Shown: positions 50,201 through 58,988, counted from the first letter of the stretch. The stretch: 64,000 nucleotides of DNA from Spirochaetales bacterium (GCA_024233935.1 JACKOY010000016.1:1-64000); one strand, 5' to 3'. Translations and numbers: made by a program. Notes: generated by a model from the sequence alone, not told the origin.

Positions 50201-51355
50201 TCAGGGACCGCCCGTTGGCATCACGGCTTTGACCTTCTTCTGGTAGTCGTAGTAGTAACGATGCTTCAGGCGGGCCTCGGCTTCCTGAGCAAGCTTCGTT
50301 TCAGCCGCTTTATCTTCGGGATAAGTCGACGGGTCGATGTCAAAGTGCATGGGATTCTGGAAGGGCTGGAGCAAAAGTTCGGCGTCGGTTTTGGAGCTGG
50401 TGGCCTCCTCCAGGGCTTCCCGGTACAGACGCACATTTTCGGGATTGAGGCAGCGGGTTCCGAGACCCAGCGCCTCGACCGGGCGGTCAATCAAGAGCCA
50501 CTTGCCGCGCCAGGGGTCCTTTTCAATCGCGTCGAGATTGAGACCAAAGTATTCCTGCACGGTCGCGGAGGTTCGTTTGATGTTTTCGCGGGCGATCACA
50601 AAACCCGCCGTGTACTTTTCCAGGTCCTGACCACTCCAGACCGCCTGCTTCAAGCGCACGTAGGTCAAAAGCGCGTGGGCCAGATTCGCCACGGGATGCA
50701 CCATGAAGTTAAACGCAAAGGACTCCTGCTGGTTTTGCTGCACCAGGCGGTCGGTTTCGTAGTCGAGTTGGGGATCCGTACGATAGCTTTCCGCCAGATC
50801 CATCAAGCGTTTGAACTGATTGCGAAAGGCGCTGTGGTTTGGGTCCTGCGAATCGTACGCCAGTTTGTTGATGTCGTACAGAGCCTCGGCGGCAATCGCC
50901 CGCAGGTGACCTTCTTCTTCGAGCATGATGTTCATCTCGAGTAGATCGTCCGTGCGGTCTTTCACGGCGAACAGGCGCTCGTAGGCTTTCTCGGCCCGGA
51001 ACTGATAACCGTGTCCCTTCACAGCGTTGTAACTCGCCCGGTACTGCTCCAAAAACTCGGCCACGGTCGGCAGTTTTTGAGGCGGCGGCGATGCGCTCGT
51101 GTCGGAGGGTGCCTGGTCCGCAGCCTCGGGGCTGGAAGCCGTTGCGGCCTTTGTCATGAGGTCAGAGTTTTTTTGCATGAGGCCGCTGCTCTGCAGTTCG
51201 GTCATGAAGGCACTTACATCGCCGGACTTTTCCCCCAGGTCCCGCAATTCCTGTTCGTAATCTTCAATCTCCTTTTTGATGGCCGGATCAGTGACGGTGA
51301 TGGCGTGAAAGCCACCCAGAAGCCCGTTGATTGTCTGTTCGATCATGGCATCCAT
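50201..51355 (-). CDS. Unknown cytoplasmic protein (384 aa)
   Basis: This is a soluble helical protein without a recognised domain. A coiled-coil-prone segment lies at 20-60 (IEDYEQELRDLGEK). A Ser/Pro/Ala linker (70-95) is followed by a helical body with YDINKLAYDSQDPNHSAF and LDYETDRLVQQNQQESFAFN. The C-terminus has RHKYYYDYQKKVK-like basic residues. The ATG at 51353-51355 is the start, three bases after the upstream gene's stop. Both genes are shared with the sensor and CheX-like operon. Confidence 0.72.
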   Translation of the reverse strand: MDAMIEQTINGLLGGFHAITVTDPAIKKEIEDYEQELRDLGEKSGDVSAFMTELQSSGLMQKNSDLMTKAATASSPEAADQAPSDTSASPPPQKLPTVAEFLEQYRASYNAVKGHGYQFRAEKAYERLFAVKDRTDDLLEMNIMLEEEGHLRAIAAEALYDINKLAYDSQDPNHSAFRNQFKRLMDLAESYRTDPQLDYETDRLVQQNQQESFAFNFMVHPVANLAHALLTYVRLKQAVWSGQDLEKYTAGFVIARENIKRTSATVQEYFGLNLDAIEKDPWRGKWLLIDRPVEALGLGTRCLNPENVRLYREALEEATSSKTDAELLLQPFQNPMHFDIDPSTYPEDKAAETKLAQEAEARLKHRYYYDYQKKVKAVMPTGGP

Positions 51356-51357
51356 GC

Positions 51358-52164
51358 TCAGCCTCCGGCCTTTGCGGTGTAAATTTCGGTGCGTTCGTAC
51401 GGCCCGGGTGCGTCTTCCGGTGCAATGGAAAGAAACGCGGATCGGTCGCAACGGCTGTTGAACTCGTGCCCCAGCTCCTTGAGCTCTTCTACCCGTGGTT
51501 TGATAACTTCCAGCGCCGCCTTTGTGCGCCCGGAAATTTCGGCCTCATCCCCGGGTTGCTTTGCGCCGGCCTGAATGGCTTCGATCCCGGCGATGGCCTT
51601 TTCGTAGTTCTCATCAGAAAGCGGGCTGTGCTTTCGAAAGTACGGGTCCCGCGCATTGCGGGAAAAATCCCCGCCATTCTTTTTGATACTTTCGGCCTCG
51701 CGGGCAAGCACCGCCAGCGCCTTGCCGTGTTCGCCATCAGCCGGATGCAGACCAAGCACGCGCAGGTACGCGGCAATCATTTCATTGATCGAAGAAACGA
51801 TATTGCCGATGCGATTGAATTCTTTCTGAATGTCCTGTTCGAATCCGGTTACGAACGCCTTTTGGTAGTCGGCGGCGACTTCGTCGTGTCGCTTCTGATA
51901 GAGAAGGGCGATCGACTCTAACCCGTTGTCCCGGGCGGCGTCGCGAAGGGCCAGCATCTTGTCCAGATAGAGCGCCTGCCCCGGGCTTTCGAAATAGCCG
52001 CCCGCACGCATCTTGTTTTGAATTTCTTCCAGGCTCGAACAGGACCGCACAAGTTCCACCAGTTCGCCATACACCCGGGCCTGGTTGGGTCCGCGGCCGC
52101 TGGCCGCATGTTTCTTGTGCTGCAATTCGTAGTAGTACGCCGAGCGCTCGATCTTGTCTGCCAT
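51358..52164 (-). CDS. Unknown cytoplasmic protein (268 aa)
   Basis: This is an all-helical-looking soluble protein. It opens MADKIERSAYYYELQHKKHAASG; IALLYQKRHDEVAADYQKAFVTGFEQ and FNRIGNIVSSINEMIAAYLRVLGLHPADG follow. Two Tyr-rich YYYEL/YYYDY segments occur in this and the next protein, which may reflect distant relatedness or pairing. The start ATG at 52162-52164 avoids the longer frame that extends into the spacer. It leads the four-gene run to the CheX-like gene. Confidence 0.72.
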   Translation of the reverse strand: MADKIERSAYYYELQHKKHAASGRGPNQARVYGELVELVRSCSSLEEIQNKMRAGGYFESPGQALYLDKMLALRDAARDNGLESIALLYQKRHDEVAADYQKAFVTGFEQDIQKEFNRIGNIVSSINEMIAAYLRVLGLHPADGEHGKALAVLAREAESIKKNGGDFSRNARDPYFRKHSPLSDENYEKAIAGIEAIQAGAKQPGDEAEISGRTKAALEVIKPRVEELKELGHEFNSRCDRSAFLSIAPEDAPGPYERTEIYTAKAGG

Positions 52165-52221
52165 GGGATCCCCGGGGACGAACCTGCGGGGCGCCCGAAA
52201 GTTCTTCAAGGGTTTTTGCCG

Positions 52222-52965
52222 CTAACGAAACAGAAGGGCGCCGCCGGCAAACAGCAGAAGCCCGAAAACGATCAGCCGGAAGTTCGTTTCGCTCACACGG
52301 TGGTGCAGGTGATCACCCATCCACATGCCCAGCAGGACCACCGGAAGCAGACCGGCCATCAGAAAACCCTGCTCGGGGCCAATGTCGCCCCGGATCAGAA
52401 AATAGATCGAAAGACCGCTGTTCCAGAGCAGCCAGATGGCAGAAAGTGTGCTCCGAAACGCCGCCGCGCTGAGAGGCTCGCGACCGATTCCATAGACCAG
52501 CAGAGGACCGCCGGTTCCATAGAGTCCGTGCACTATGCCGCTCAAAAAAACCCAGATCGATCCGGGCACCCGGGCGACGACGCTATCGACCCTGCCGCTG
52601 CCCCGCACCAAACGCGCGATCTCCAGGATCGAAAGCACAACGATCATCACCGCGAACACGTTCCGCAGCGTTTGCGATTGCAGATAGTCGGACGACAAAA
52701 GGCCGAGCACGACTCCCGGCCCCATCAGAGGAATCACGAGCCGAAACAACACACGCCGATCAATGGTCTGGTAGTTGCGACCGACGATCCAGGCCGTAAC
52801 CACAATATTTAGCGGCAACAGGACCGGCGGCAGACTCTCAATTGGAAAAAGCAGAGCGCCCAGGGTCACCGCAATCACCAGGCTGCCAAATCCGGACAGA
52901 GCCTGGGCCAGGTTGGCGAAGAGAACGATGACGCCCAGAATTACATACTCGGGTCGAACCGTCAC
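52222..52965 (-). CDS. TauE/SafE (TSUP) family membrane transporter
   Basis: This 247-residue protein has seven or eight hydrophobic helices in two repeats. The repeats start VLFANLAQALSGFGSLVIAVTLG and WVFLSGIVHGLYGTGGPLLVYGIG; the small-residue GFG and GTGGP elements are the family signature. Members move sulfite, sulfonate or other organic anions. The start overlaps the stop of the epimerase gene by four bases. No sulfur-metabolism gene is nearby to name the substrate. Confidence 0.87.
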   Translation of the reverse strand: MTVRPEYVILGVIVLFANLAQALSGFGSLVIAVTLGALLFPIESLPPVLLPLNIVVTAWIVGRNYQTIDRRVLFRLVIPLMGPGVVLGLLSSDYLQSQTLRNVFAVMIVVLSILEIARLVRGSGRVDSVVARVPGSIWVFLSGIVHGLYGTGGPLLVYGIGREPLSAAAFRSTLSAIWLLWNSGLSIYFLIRGDIGPEQGFLMAGLLPVVLLGMWMGDHLHHRVSETNFRLIVFGLLLFAGGALLFR

Positions 52966-53954
52966 GTCCCGGAACCCTTCGGGTTTTGTATTCGGGAAGT
53001 CCGGTAGAGTTCAAAGGTCTGTTCGCTTGTAAGCTCGGGCACGTAACCGAACTGGCTTTTCAGTCGGTCGTTGGCAAGCACCGGTCGGTAGCGCAGAAAG
53101 CGCACCTGCTCCGGACCGTACGGGGTCAGACGTAAGAAGTGTAATAGCCCCAGCACCAACTTCAAAAGCCACGCCGGATAGCGTCGCAGCGTGTGGCCCA
53201 TACGCTCCGCGATTTCGGCGAGGGTCAAAGAACCGTCTCCGGCCAGATTGAAAATGCCTTCGCGGTCTTCTACAATGCCCTGAATAATCGCACGGACCAC
53301 GTCCCGATCCCAGATAAAAACAAAGGGCGTCTCGGCGCCTCGAACCCCCGGTATGGTCTTCTTTTCGAAGAGCGCCGTAATTTGATTGTGTACATGCTCT
53401 CCAAGAATCGTTCCCGGACGAAAGATCAACTGACGCAGTTCCGGATGCCGGGCCCGAAACCCGGCCAGCATCTCTTCAACAAGTCGCTTGTGGTGGGCGT
53501 AGGCAAATTCAGTATTGCCGCGCAAGGCGTCATCTTCGTGCAGTGGAATCGCATTGTCTGCATGATAACCATAGGCCGCACCACTGCTGGTAAGTATGAA
53601 CTGACGCACACCGGTTTCCACTGCGCAGCGTACCAGATGCTCGGTGCCGCGCACATCCACATCAAAGGCCAGCTGGCGTTTGGCGCCTGCGCCCGGATTT
53701 ACAATCGACGCCAGATGAACGACTGTGTCGATCGTGCGCCCGGCAAGCAGACCCGGCAACTCCGGCGAGCGAATGTCCATGCGCACATACTCGAAGCGCG
53801 GTGCTTTCGGGAGATCCGTCCCGGTCGCGATGTCGAGCCCGGTAATTTCAAAAGCGGCGTGCTCCGGCTTGAGCAACGCCGCAATCAATTCGCGCCCCAG
53901 GTACCCTGCGGCGCCTGTAACCAGAATGCTGCGCTTTGTAACCGGTTCAGCCAA
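52962..53954 (-). CDS. NAD-dependent epimerase/dehydratase family protein
   Basis: This 330-residue extended-SDR protein has VTGAAGYLGRELI near residue 13, VVHLASIVNPG, TSSGAAYG and YAHHKR, with Tyr and Lys spaced correctly for catalysis, and FIWDRDVVRAI later. Similar proteins are annotated as UDP-glucose epimerase or dihydroflavonol reductase-like; the substrate is unknown. The start is probably TTG at 53952-53954, which overlaps the end of the BASS gene by 8 bp. No ATG precedes the nucleotide-binding strand within the available space. Confidence 0.82.
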   Translation of the reverse strand: MAEPVTKRSILVTGAAGYLGRELIAALLKPEHAAFEITGLDIATGTDLPKAPRFEYVRMDIRSPELPGLLAGRTIDTVVHLASIVNPGAGAKRQLAFDVDVRGTEHLVRCAVETGVRQFILTSSGAAYGYHADNAIPLHEDDALRGNTEFAYAHHKRLVEEMLAGFRARHPELRQLIFRPGTILGEHVHNQITALFEKKTIPGVRGAETPFVFIWDRDVVRAIIQGIVEDREGIFNLAGDGSLTLAEIAERMGHTLRRYPAWLLKLVLGLLHFLRLTPYGPEQVRFLRYRPVLANDRLKSQFGYVPELTSEQTFELYRTSRIQNPKGSGT

Positions 53955-54900
53955 AGTGCTCGACGGCCTCTTCGAGCTGTTCGGGCAGAGCACGTCGGCC
54001 CCAGAACAGGGCCAGGGAAAGTCCGGATATGATGTGCCAGATGCCCCACCAGGCGGCAATCAGCGCCATGCCGCCCAACCCGCCGAAAAAACTGAATATC
54101 AATGTCAGTCCCAGTCCGGAATTCTGAATGCCCACTTCAATGGCAACCGCGCGACGGTCAAACTCCGGCAGGCGCGCTGCAAAAGCGAGGGCATAGCCGA
54201 GCCCCAGGGCTGTGCCATTGTGCAGCAAGACCACGAAGGCTACCAGACCCACATAGTTCAGGAAGTTCTCGAAGTTGGCGGCGAGGGCGGCCAGAACGAA
54301 GAACAGAAAAAAGCCAATCGAGAAATAGCGAAACGGCTTTTTCAAACGATAGGCCGCGCCCGGCGCCTTATGCGAAATCAAGAGCCCCAGCGCCAGCGGC
54401 AGCCCGAGTATCAAAAAGACGGTGATAAAAAGATCCACCGGGTCCAGGGCCACGCGGGTCAGTATGGCGTTTGTGTCCGGATTCAGGTGTCCCCAGAAAG
54501 AAATATTCAGCGGCGTGAAGATCACCGCCAGGGCAGTCGAGATCGCCGTCATGCTGACGGAAACGGCCGTATTGCCCTTCGCCAGATGCGTAATGAAATT
54601 CGAGATGTTGCCACCCGGACAGGCCGCAACGAGAATCATGCCCAGCGCAATTGAAGGATGCAGGTGAAAGGGTTCGCCCCGCAACAACATGGTAAGCCCG
54701 AAAGTCGCGGCCGGCAAAACCACAAACTGCGCCACCAGACCTATCAACGGCGCCAGGGGCGCCTGGAGTACGCGCTTGAAGGCGGAGAGGCGCAAATCCA
54801 GAGCCACGCCAAACATCACCAGTGCAAGGATTGCCTCCAGCAAGCGCAGGCTCGCAGGATTAAAGTTCAGACTTATGCTATCGATGGCTTCGGCGCCCAT
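53947..54900 (-). CDS. Bile acid:sodium symporter (BASS) family transporter
   Basis: This 317-residue protein has nine or ten hydrophobic helices. ALVMFGVALDLRLSAF, LVAACPGGNISNFITHLAKGNTAVSVSMTAIST and VGIQNSGLGLTLIF are the conserved crossover and sodium-site segments of the BASS family. Bacterial members carry various organic anions such as pyruvate, pantoate or keto-acids. It is 14 bp downstream of the TPP-dependent enzyme gene, so a keto-acid substrate is attractive, but this is inference. Confidence 0.9.
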   Translation of the reverse strand: MGAEAIDSISLNFNPASLRLLEAILALVMFGVALDLRLSAFKRVLQAPLAPLIGLVAQFVVLPAATFGLTMLLRGEPFHLHPSIALGMILVAACPGGNISNFITHLAKGNTAVSVSMTAISTALAVIFTPLNISFWGHLNPDTNAILTRVALDPVDLFITVFLILGLPLALGLLISHKAPGAAYRLKKPFRYFSIGFFLFFVLAALAANFENFLNYVGLVAFVVLLHNGTALGLGYALAFAARLPEFDRRAVAIEVGIQNSGLGLTLIFSFFGGLGGMALIAAWWGIWHIISGLSLALFWGRRALPEQLEEAVEHFG

Positions 54901-54914
54901 ATGTTCTCCCGCGG

Positions 54915-56666
54915 CTATTTGCCGCGCGGTTCTTGATGCATCTCTTTAAAGGCCAGAAGGCCGGGGGCCCACATGTGTCGCACCGGATTTACGTCGACGT
55001 GAATGACGGTGGTTTTCGTGGCCTTGCGTGCCCGCTCAATCGCCGCCGGCAGTTCATCTGGATTGGAAACTCGCTCCCCCAATGCTCCCATGCTCTGAGC
55101 CAGAAGATCAAAACGAATCTCCCCCAGATCGGCATTGATGGTCTCCCCTGGATCGAGGGACTTTTTGATCATGGTCTTAATGGGCCGAAACGCAAACTGC
55201 TGCGTCATCTTCACCATGCCCCACTGCCGATCACAGTAAACCAGAAAGATGACCTTCATGTTGTTGCGCACGGCGGTCTCTACTTCCTGGGGATGAAAAC
55301 CGAAAGCGCCATCGCCAATCAGACAGTACACCGTACGGTCGGGGAAAGCGGCAGCGGCGCCCAGGGCCTGAGCCACGCCGGCCCCCAACATGCCGAACTT
55401 AAAGGTCGAAAGCACCGTATTGGGAATGCGCACTTCGTGATAAAAGTTGGCCCACACGGCTGTATTGCCGCCATCCATCACGACGATCGCGTCGTCGGGC
55501 AAGAACTCGCGGCAGGCCGTGGAAACATGGGCGGGGTGCATGGGTTCCGAACGGTCCTTGAGATCGGCGTCGAGTTTTTTGCGTGCGGTTGCGGCAGCCT
55601 TCGCGTAGTTCCGCACGTGAGCCGGCGGTTCCTGGCCTGAACTTTTTCCGCGGCGCTTCAATTCGGTCGCCAGGGCACGAAGAAACACAGCCGCGTCCGA
55701 AAAAATCGCCAGGTCGGTCGGGCGGTTCATGCCCAGGACCTCTTCATCGAGATCAACCTGGATCAGGCGCAGCTTAGAAGGCGGCGCCCAGTAGGGCGCC
55801 TTGCCCCACCAGTCGGTCTCACCGAGACGCGAACCAATCACCAGGCAAACATCGGATTCGTTACGCACACGATTGTTGAGATCAATGTGAATCATCGGTA
55901 TTGCCAGCGGTGAATCTTCCGAAAGAACTCCGCGCGCGGCCCAGCTGGTTGTAACCGGCGCCCCCAGCAGTTCCGCTACTTCGCGCAGCTCTTCGAAGGC
56001 GCGGCCGTGAATGATGCCGCTGCCGGCATGGATCATCGGTCGTTTTGCTGAAAGCAGCATGTCCGCCGCCGCCCCTACCTGTTCGGTCGGCGCCGTAATC
56101 GCATGCTGCAGACGATAGCTCCCGGTCGGCCAGAAGGCGGGAGCGTCCTTTTCTTTGCCGTTGATGAGATTTTCAGGGACATCGAGATGAACAACCCCCG
56201 GGCGACCGCGATAACTCAGACGCAAGGCGCGGCGCATGAGCTCCGGAATGCGTGCGAAACTCTGGGCGGTCCCACTCCACTTGGACATGGCCCGAATCGT
56301 GCCCACCTGATTGAAGTACTGATACGTTCCACCCCGATCGGGATAACTGATGCCCACCCGGCGTGTGCTGGTGATCAAGAGAACGCGATTGCCTTCAGCA
56401 TTCTCGACCGCAACCCCGGGCAAGGCGTTGGCGACGCCGGGTCCATTCGAGGCCATACAAACGCCGAGCTTCCCGGTCAGCCGTGCGTAGGCGCCGGCCA
56501 TGTGCACCGCGCTGGTTTCATGCCGCGGGGTGATAAGCCGGATGCCCTCGTCCCGCAGGCCGGCCAGCAAACCCAGGTAAGTCCCGTCCACGATGCCGAA
56601 GACGACCCGCACTCCCTCTTCGCGCAGCATGCGCGCGAGTATCGCTCCCCCACTGATAGCCCCCAT
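54915..56666 (-). CDS. Thiamine-pyrophosphate-dependent enzyme, acetolactate synthase-like
   Basis: This 583-residue protein belongs to the TPP enzyme family with the three-domain layout N-central-C. The N-terminal PRHETSAVHMAGAYARLTGKLGVCMASNGPGVAN holds the cofactor-activating Glu. The C-terminal GDGAFGFHPQEVETAVRNNMKVIFLVYCD contains the GDG-x(n)-NN metal/TPP motif in modified form. The family resembles ALS and oxalyl-CoA decarboxylase, but no regulatory subunit or FAD-dependent marker is obvious. It is first in the long minus-strand run, with a perfect -35 promoter and a G-rich ribosome-binding site upstream. Confidence 0.9.
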   Translation of the reverse strand: MGAISGGAILARMLREEGVRVVFGIVDGTYLGLLAGLRDEGIRLITPRHETSAVHMAGAYARLTGKLGVCMASNGPGVANALPGVAVENAEGNRVLLITSTRRVGISYPDRGGTYQYFNQVGTIRAMSKWSGTAQSFARIPELMRRALRLSYRGRPGVVHLDVPENLINGKEKDAPAFWPTGSYRLQHAITAPTEQVGAAADMLLSAKRPMIHAGSGIIHGRAFEELREVAELLGAPVTTSWAARGVLSEDSPLAIPMIHIDLNNRVRNESDVCLVIGSRLGETDWWGKAPYWAPPSKLRLIQVDLDEEVLGMNRPTDLAIFSDAAVFLRALATELKRRGKSSGQEPPAHVRNYAKAAATARKKLDADLKDRSEPMHPAHVSTACREFLPDDAIVVMDGGNTAVWANFYHEVRIPNTVLSTFKFGMLGAGVAQALGAAAAFPDRTVYCLIGDGAFGFHPQEVETAVRNNMKVIFLVYCDRQWGMVKMTQQFAFRPIKTMIKKSLDPGETINADLGEIRFDLLAQSMGALGERVSNPDELPAAIERARKATKTTVIHVDVNPVRHMWAPGLLAFKEMHQEPRGK

Positions 56667-56685
56667 TTACTGGCCCCCCATCCAG

Positions 56686-56714
56686 ATTCTGCCACGGACC
56701 TGGAGCGCTGTCAA
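56686..56714 (-). promoter_or_regulatory. Sigma70-like promoter of the TPP-enzyme operon
   Basis: On the minus strand TTGACA (complement of 56709-56714, six of six) and CAGAAT (complement of 56686-56691, four of six) are separated by exactly 17 bp. A run of six G lies just before the ATG at 56664-56666. It is the best promoter in the window and would drive the genes down to the CheX-like one if there is no internal terminator; none is obvious. Confidence 0.72.
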
Positions 56715-56843
56715 ATGTTAAATGAACCATATTCAGTTATTTTTAACGGGCCGCGGAAGTGGCGAGTGGGGTTGGAGGGCCGGTCCAGGGGCTGCCCTTT
56801 GCGTGGTGGCCTCAAACACGACACGGCGCAAAGCATGCAGGGA

Positions 56844-57379
56844 CTACTGCTGGATCGATTCCCGGTCAAGGCCGGTAATCTCGACCACGGTGTCCATATC
56901 GATGCCGCGCGCGAGCATCGCCTTTGCGGCGTCCAACTTGCCTTTTCGTATGCCCGCGGCCTCGCCTTCGGCGCGGCCCTGCTCCAGACCCTGCCTCAGG
57001 CCCTTCTCAATACCCTTCTGAAGGCCTTCATCCAAAATATCCTGATAGATCGGCGATTCAATCATGAGTTGTTTCCTCCGTTCTCTGAGTCCTGCGGCCC
57101 GGTCGCGGTTGTGCATCCCGGTATAGATGTCCAGTATTGTTAGTAAATCCCATTTCTCGGCCTTTGGCAGCCCGGAAGCGCTGACGATGCGGCGATCGAT
57201 TTCTTCGACCAGGTCGAGGCCACCATGCATGAGCGGCAGAGTGACCGACGAACGCTGACTGTTTCGGTCGGCCGATCTTCGATCGTTTCTGTCCGGGAAA
57301 GCGGCAGACCCAATAGGGTCGTAAGAATCGGTCGCGCCCCGAGTTGCAAGAGCCGCTTCGACACGATATCGTACTGCAT
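56844..57379 (-). pseudogene. Broken Rpn-family (PD-(D/E)XK nuclease/putative transposase) gene
   Basis: Two pieces of one family lie in different frames. The N-terminal piece, from ATG 57379, reads MQYDIVSKRLLQLGARP... to ETVSVRRSL. The C-terminal piece starts at LPLMHGGLDLVEEIDRR near 57245 and runs to 56844, including the GLQKGIEKGLRQGLEQGR repeat tail. Intact relatives have about 100 residues between these points, carrying the nuclease core (the D and E-x-K residues). The core is deleted and the join also shifts frame. The product cannot be an active nuclease. A TACAAT box (complement of 57386-57391) lies only six bases before the ATG. Confidence 0.82.
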
Positions 57380-57557
57380 TATTTTATTGTAGCAGAGCCC
57401 TGAGACAGGCCCTTTCGGCCGGGTTGAAGGGCACGGCCGTCGCTGCAACCAGGTGTGCCAGGTTCGAACCGGGGGTAGAAGGCAGTTCAAAAACACGGTG
57501 TGATCGGAATGGCCGCGAGCGATGCAAAGAGCACCACGCCATGAGTCCCGGGGTTTT

Positions 57558-58193
57558 CTAGTTTTTGGTGCGCATGCCGTCGAGGGTCAGGCCGAGACTG
57601 TGCTTCACGAGGGCCTTGAGTTCGATTCCGACGGTTCGCAGGTTGTTTCTTTCGGCCAGCATAATCAGGCCGTCCATCAGCCCCCAGAGCCCGGTGGCGG
57701 CCAGCCAGGGGTCCAGGGACCGAAATTCTCCGGAATGAACGCCCTGCTCTATAATCAGGCCCACCTGTTTCAAAATACGCAGGTTCTTCTCGTCGATGGT
57801 CTGGCTGATGGAACTCTCTCGTTCCCGCAGCTCGTCCGCGCGTACACTGATGACGGCGATTATGTCAAAGTACTCCGGATGCTGCTCGTAAAAAGCCAGG
57901 TAGGCGTCAGTTGCCAGAAGAATGCGTTCCGAAGCCGAAGCGCTCGGGTGGGAAACGGCGCGGCTGAGCATCTGTTCGAGAATATCGATGCCGTGGTCCA
58001 GCAGGATCTTATAAATCTCAATCTTGCTCTTAAAGTAGAGATAGAACGTACCGGTGCTCAGCCCCGCCGCTTCCATGATGCGCTCAATAGTAGTCGCTTC
58101 ATAACCAAGCTTGAAAAAAGAGTCACGGGCCGCTTCCAGAATCAGTTCGCGGCGGGCCTGCTTGGCTTCTTCGGTGCGAGCGCGCCGTCCCAT
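57558..58193 (-). CDS. TetR/AcrR-family transcriptional regulator
   Basis: This 211-residue regulator has an N-terminal DNA-binding domain. RRELILEAARDSFFKLGYEATTIERIMEAAGLSTGTFYLYFKSK covers the helix-turn-helix in residues 15-58. The C-terminal helical ligand domain has no recognisable specificity. The start is ATG at 58191-58193. It lies 308 bp downstream of the small four-helix membrane gene on the same strand. The paired palindromes at 58971-59033 are a candidate operator for it. Confidence 0.9.
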   Translation of the reverse strand: MGRRARTEEAKQARRELILEAARDSFFKLGYEATTIERIMEAAGLSTGTFYLYFKSKIEIYKILLDHGIDILEQMLSRAVSHPSASASERILLATDAYLAFYEQHPEYFDIIAVISVRADELRERESSISQTIDEKNLRILKQVGLIIEQGVHSGEFRSLDPWLAATGLWGLMDGLIMLAERNNLRTVGIELKALVKHSLGLTLDGMRTKN

Positions 58194-58501
58194 GTACGAT
58201 AGTCAAGCGGACACAGCGCAGAAGGTCAACTCCTTGCATGGTGGTGCTCGACGCAAAAACCGATCGTAAAACCAGCGCGACAATTCGCCTGCTGCGGGCC
58301 GCTTACGGGACAAACCCGCCGAGGTAGGGCGTCGCGTTGACTTTCCGCAGCCCGAAATCAACGCTGGAACACGCATCGATTGGCAGTGCACAGCCCAGAC
58401 GCCATTCGCGCGATCCCTCCGCTGACAGCAAAGAAAAACACCCGACAGCGTGGGAACTTCTCCAGCACCGGCCCGGGATACGCCTCGAACCCTCGCGCTG
58501 C
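58194..58501. other. Spacer, no gene seen
   Basis: There are 308 bases between the TetR gene and the membrane-protein gene, both on the minus strand. The minus-strand open frame at 58203-58541 is Arg/Ser-rich, has no ribosome-binding site and overlaps the membrane gene; I judge it spurious. No clear promoter or hairpin stands out. Confidence 0.5.
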
Positions 58502-58885
58502 TCAGCCCGGTTGAAGATGCGGATTTCTTCGAAACGCCCACCAGGTGATCAGCCCGCCCACAAAATCAACCAGACCAAATCCGACTAGCGTCATGGGTAG
58601 AATTCCGCTAAGGCTCAAAATGGGAAAAGCAACCATCAAAAACATGCGCCCGTGAATGGAGTAGCGTGCGAAGTGCAGATCGTTTGCAAACCCGCATCGA
58701 AAGTAGTAGTACGAAAACACACACGCCAGAAGGCCAATGATGCGCAGAAGGTTGAGGCCCATTTCACCCGGCTCCAGCCCGGCGACTCTGGCTCCGAACG
58801 CCGGCGCTATCGCAAACAACAAACCGACTGAGACTTCGTAGAAACCAAAATAGAAAACCGTCTTTGAGACCGGATTCAGATTCAT
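58502..58885 (-). CDS. Small four-helix membrane protein
   Basis: This 127-residue protein has four hydrophobic helices (about residues 10-30, 43-63, 75-95 and 100-120). FYFGFYEVSVGLLFAIAP and MLVAFPILSLSGILPM-like stretches are typical of small unnamed membrane proteins; no family is assigned. The start ATG at 58883-58885 is supported by GGGAGG five bases upstream, in place of an upstream ATG at 58921. A promoter and palindromes precede it. Confidence 0.75.
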   Translation of the reverse strand: MNLNPVSKTVFYFGFYEVSVGLLFAIAPAFGARVAGLEPGEMGLNLLRIIGLLACVFSYYYFRCGFANDLHFARYSIHGRMFLMVAFPILSLSGILPMTLVGFGLVDFVGGLITWWAFRRNPHLQPG

Positions 58886-58930
58886 GACACCCTCCCATCG
58901 AAGATCAATGAGAGGCATCACGCCAGGTGC

Positions 58931-58959
58931 ATAACAAGACTGTCTCTATTTTTTCACAA
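58931..58959 (-). promoter_or_regulatory. Candidate promoter of the small membrane-protein gene
   Basis: On the minus strand TTGTGA (complement of 58954-58959) and TGTTAT (complement of 58931-58936) are separated by 17 bp, each with four of six consensus bases. It lies downstream of the palindrome at 58971-58988, whose right edge is 11 bp from the -35 box. Confidence 0.5.
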
Positions 58960-58970
58960 ACAGATAGAAA

Positions 58971-58988
58971 CCTGTAAAGTAATACAGG
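58971..58988. promoter_or_regulatory. 18-bp palindrome, copy 1 (CCTGTA-N6-TACAGG)
   Basis: CCTGTA at 58971-58976 and TACAGG at 58983-58988 are perfect inverse copies around six bases (AAGTAA). The core is CTGT-N8-ACAG. It lies just upstream of the -35 box of the small membrane-protein gene, as an operator or activator site might. Confidence 0.55.

Noticed and set aside
57461..57470. GGTTCGAACC, a T-loop-like palindrome upstream of the Rpn pseudogene, as a possible attachment site
   Set aside because: No matching tRNA, second copy or integrase gene is in the window; the short palindrome alone is weak evidence.
58203..58541. Open frame of 112 codons on the minus strand
   Set aside because: Arg/Ser-rich, no ribosome-binding site, overlaps the start region of a better-supported membrane gene and resembles no family; likely a GC-driven frame.
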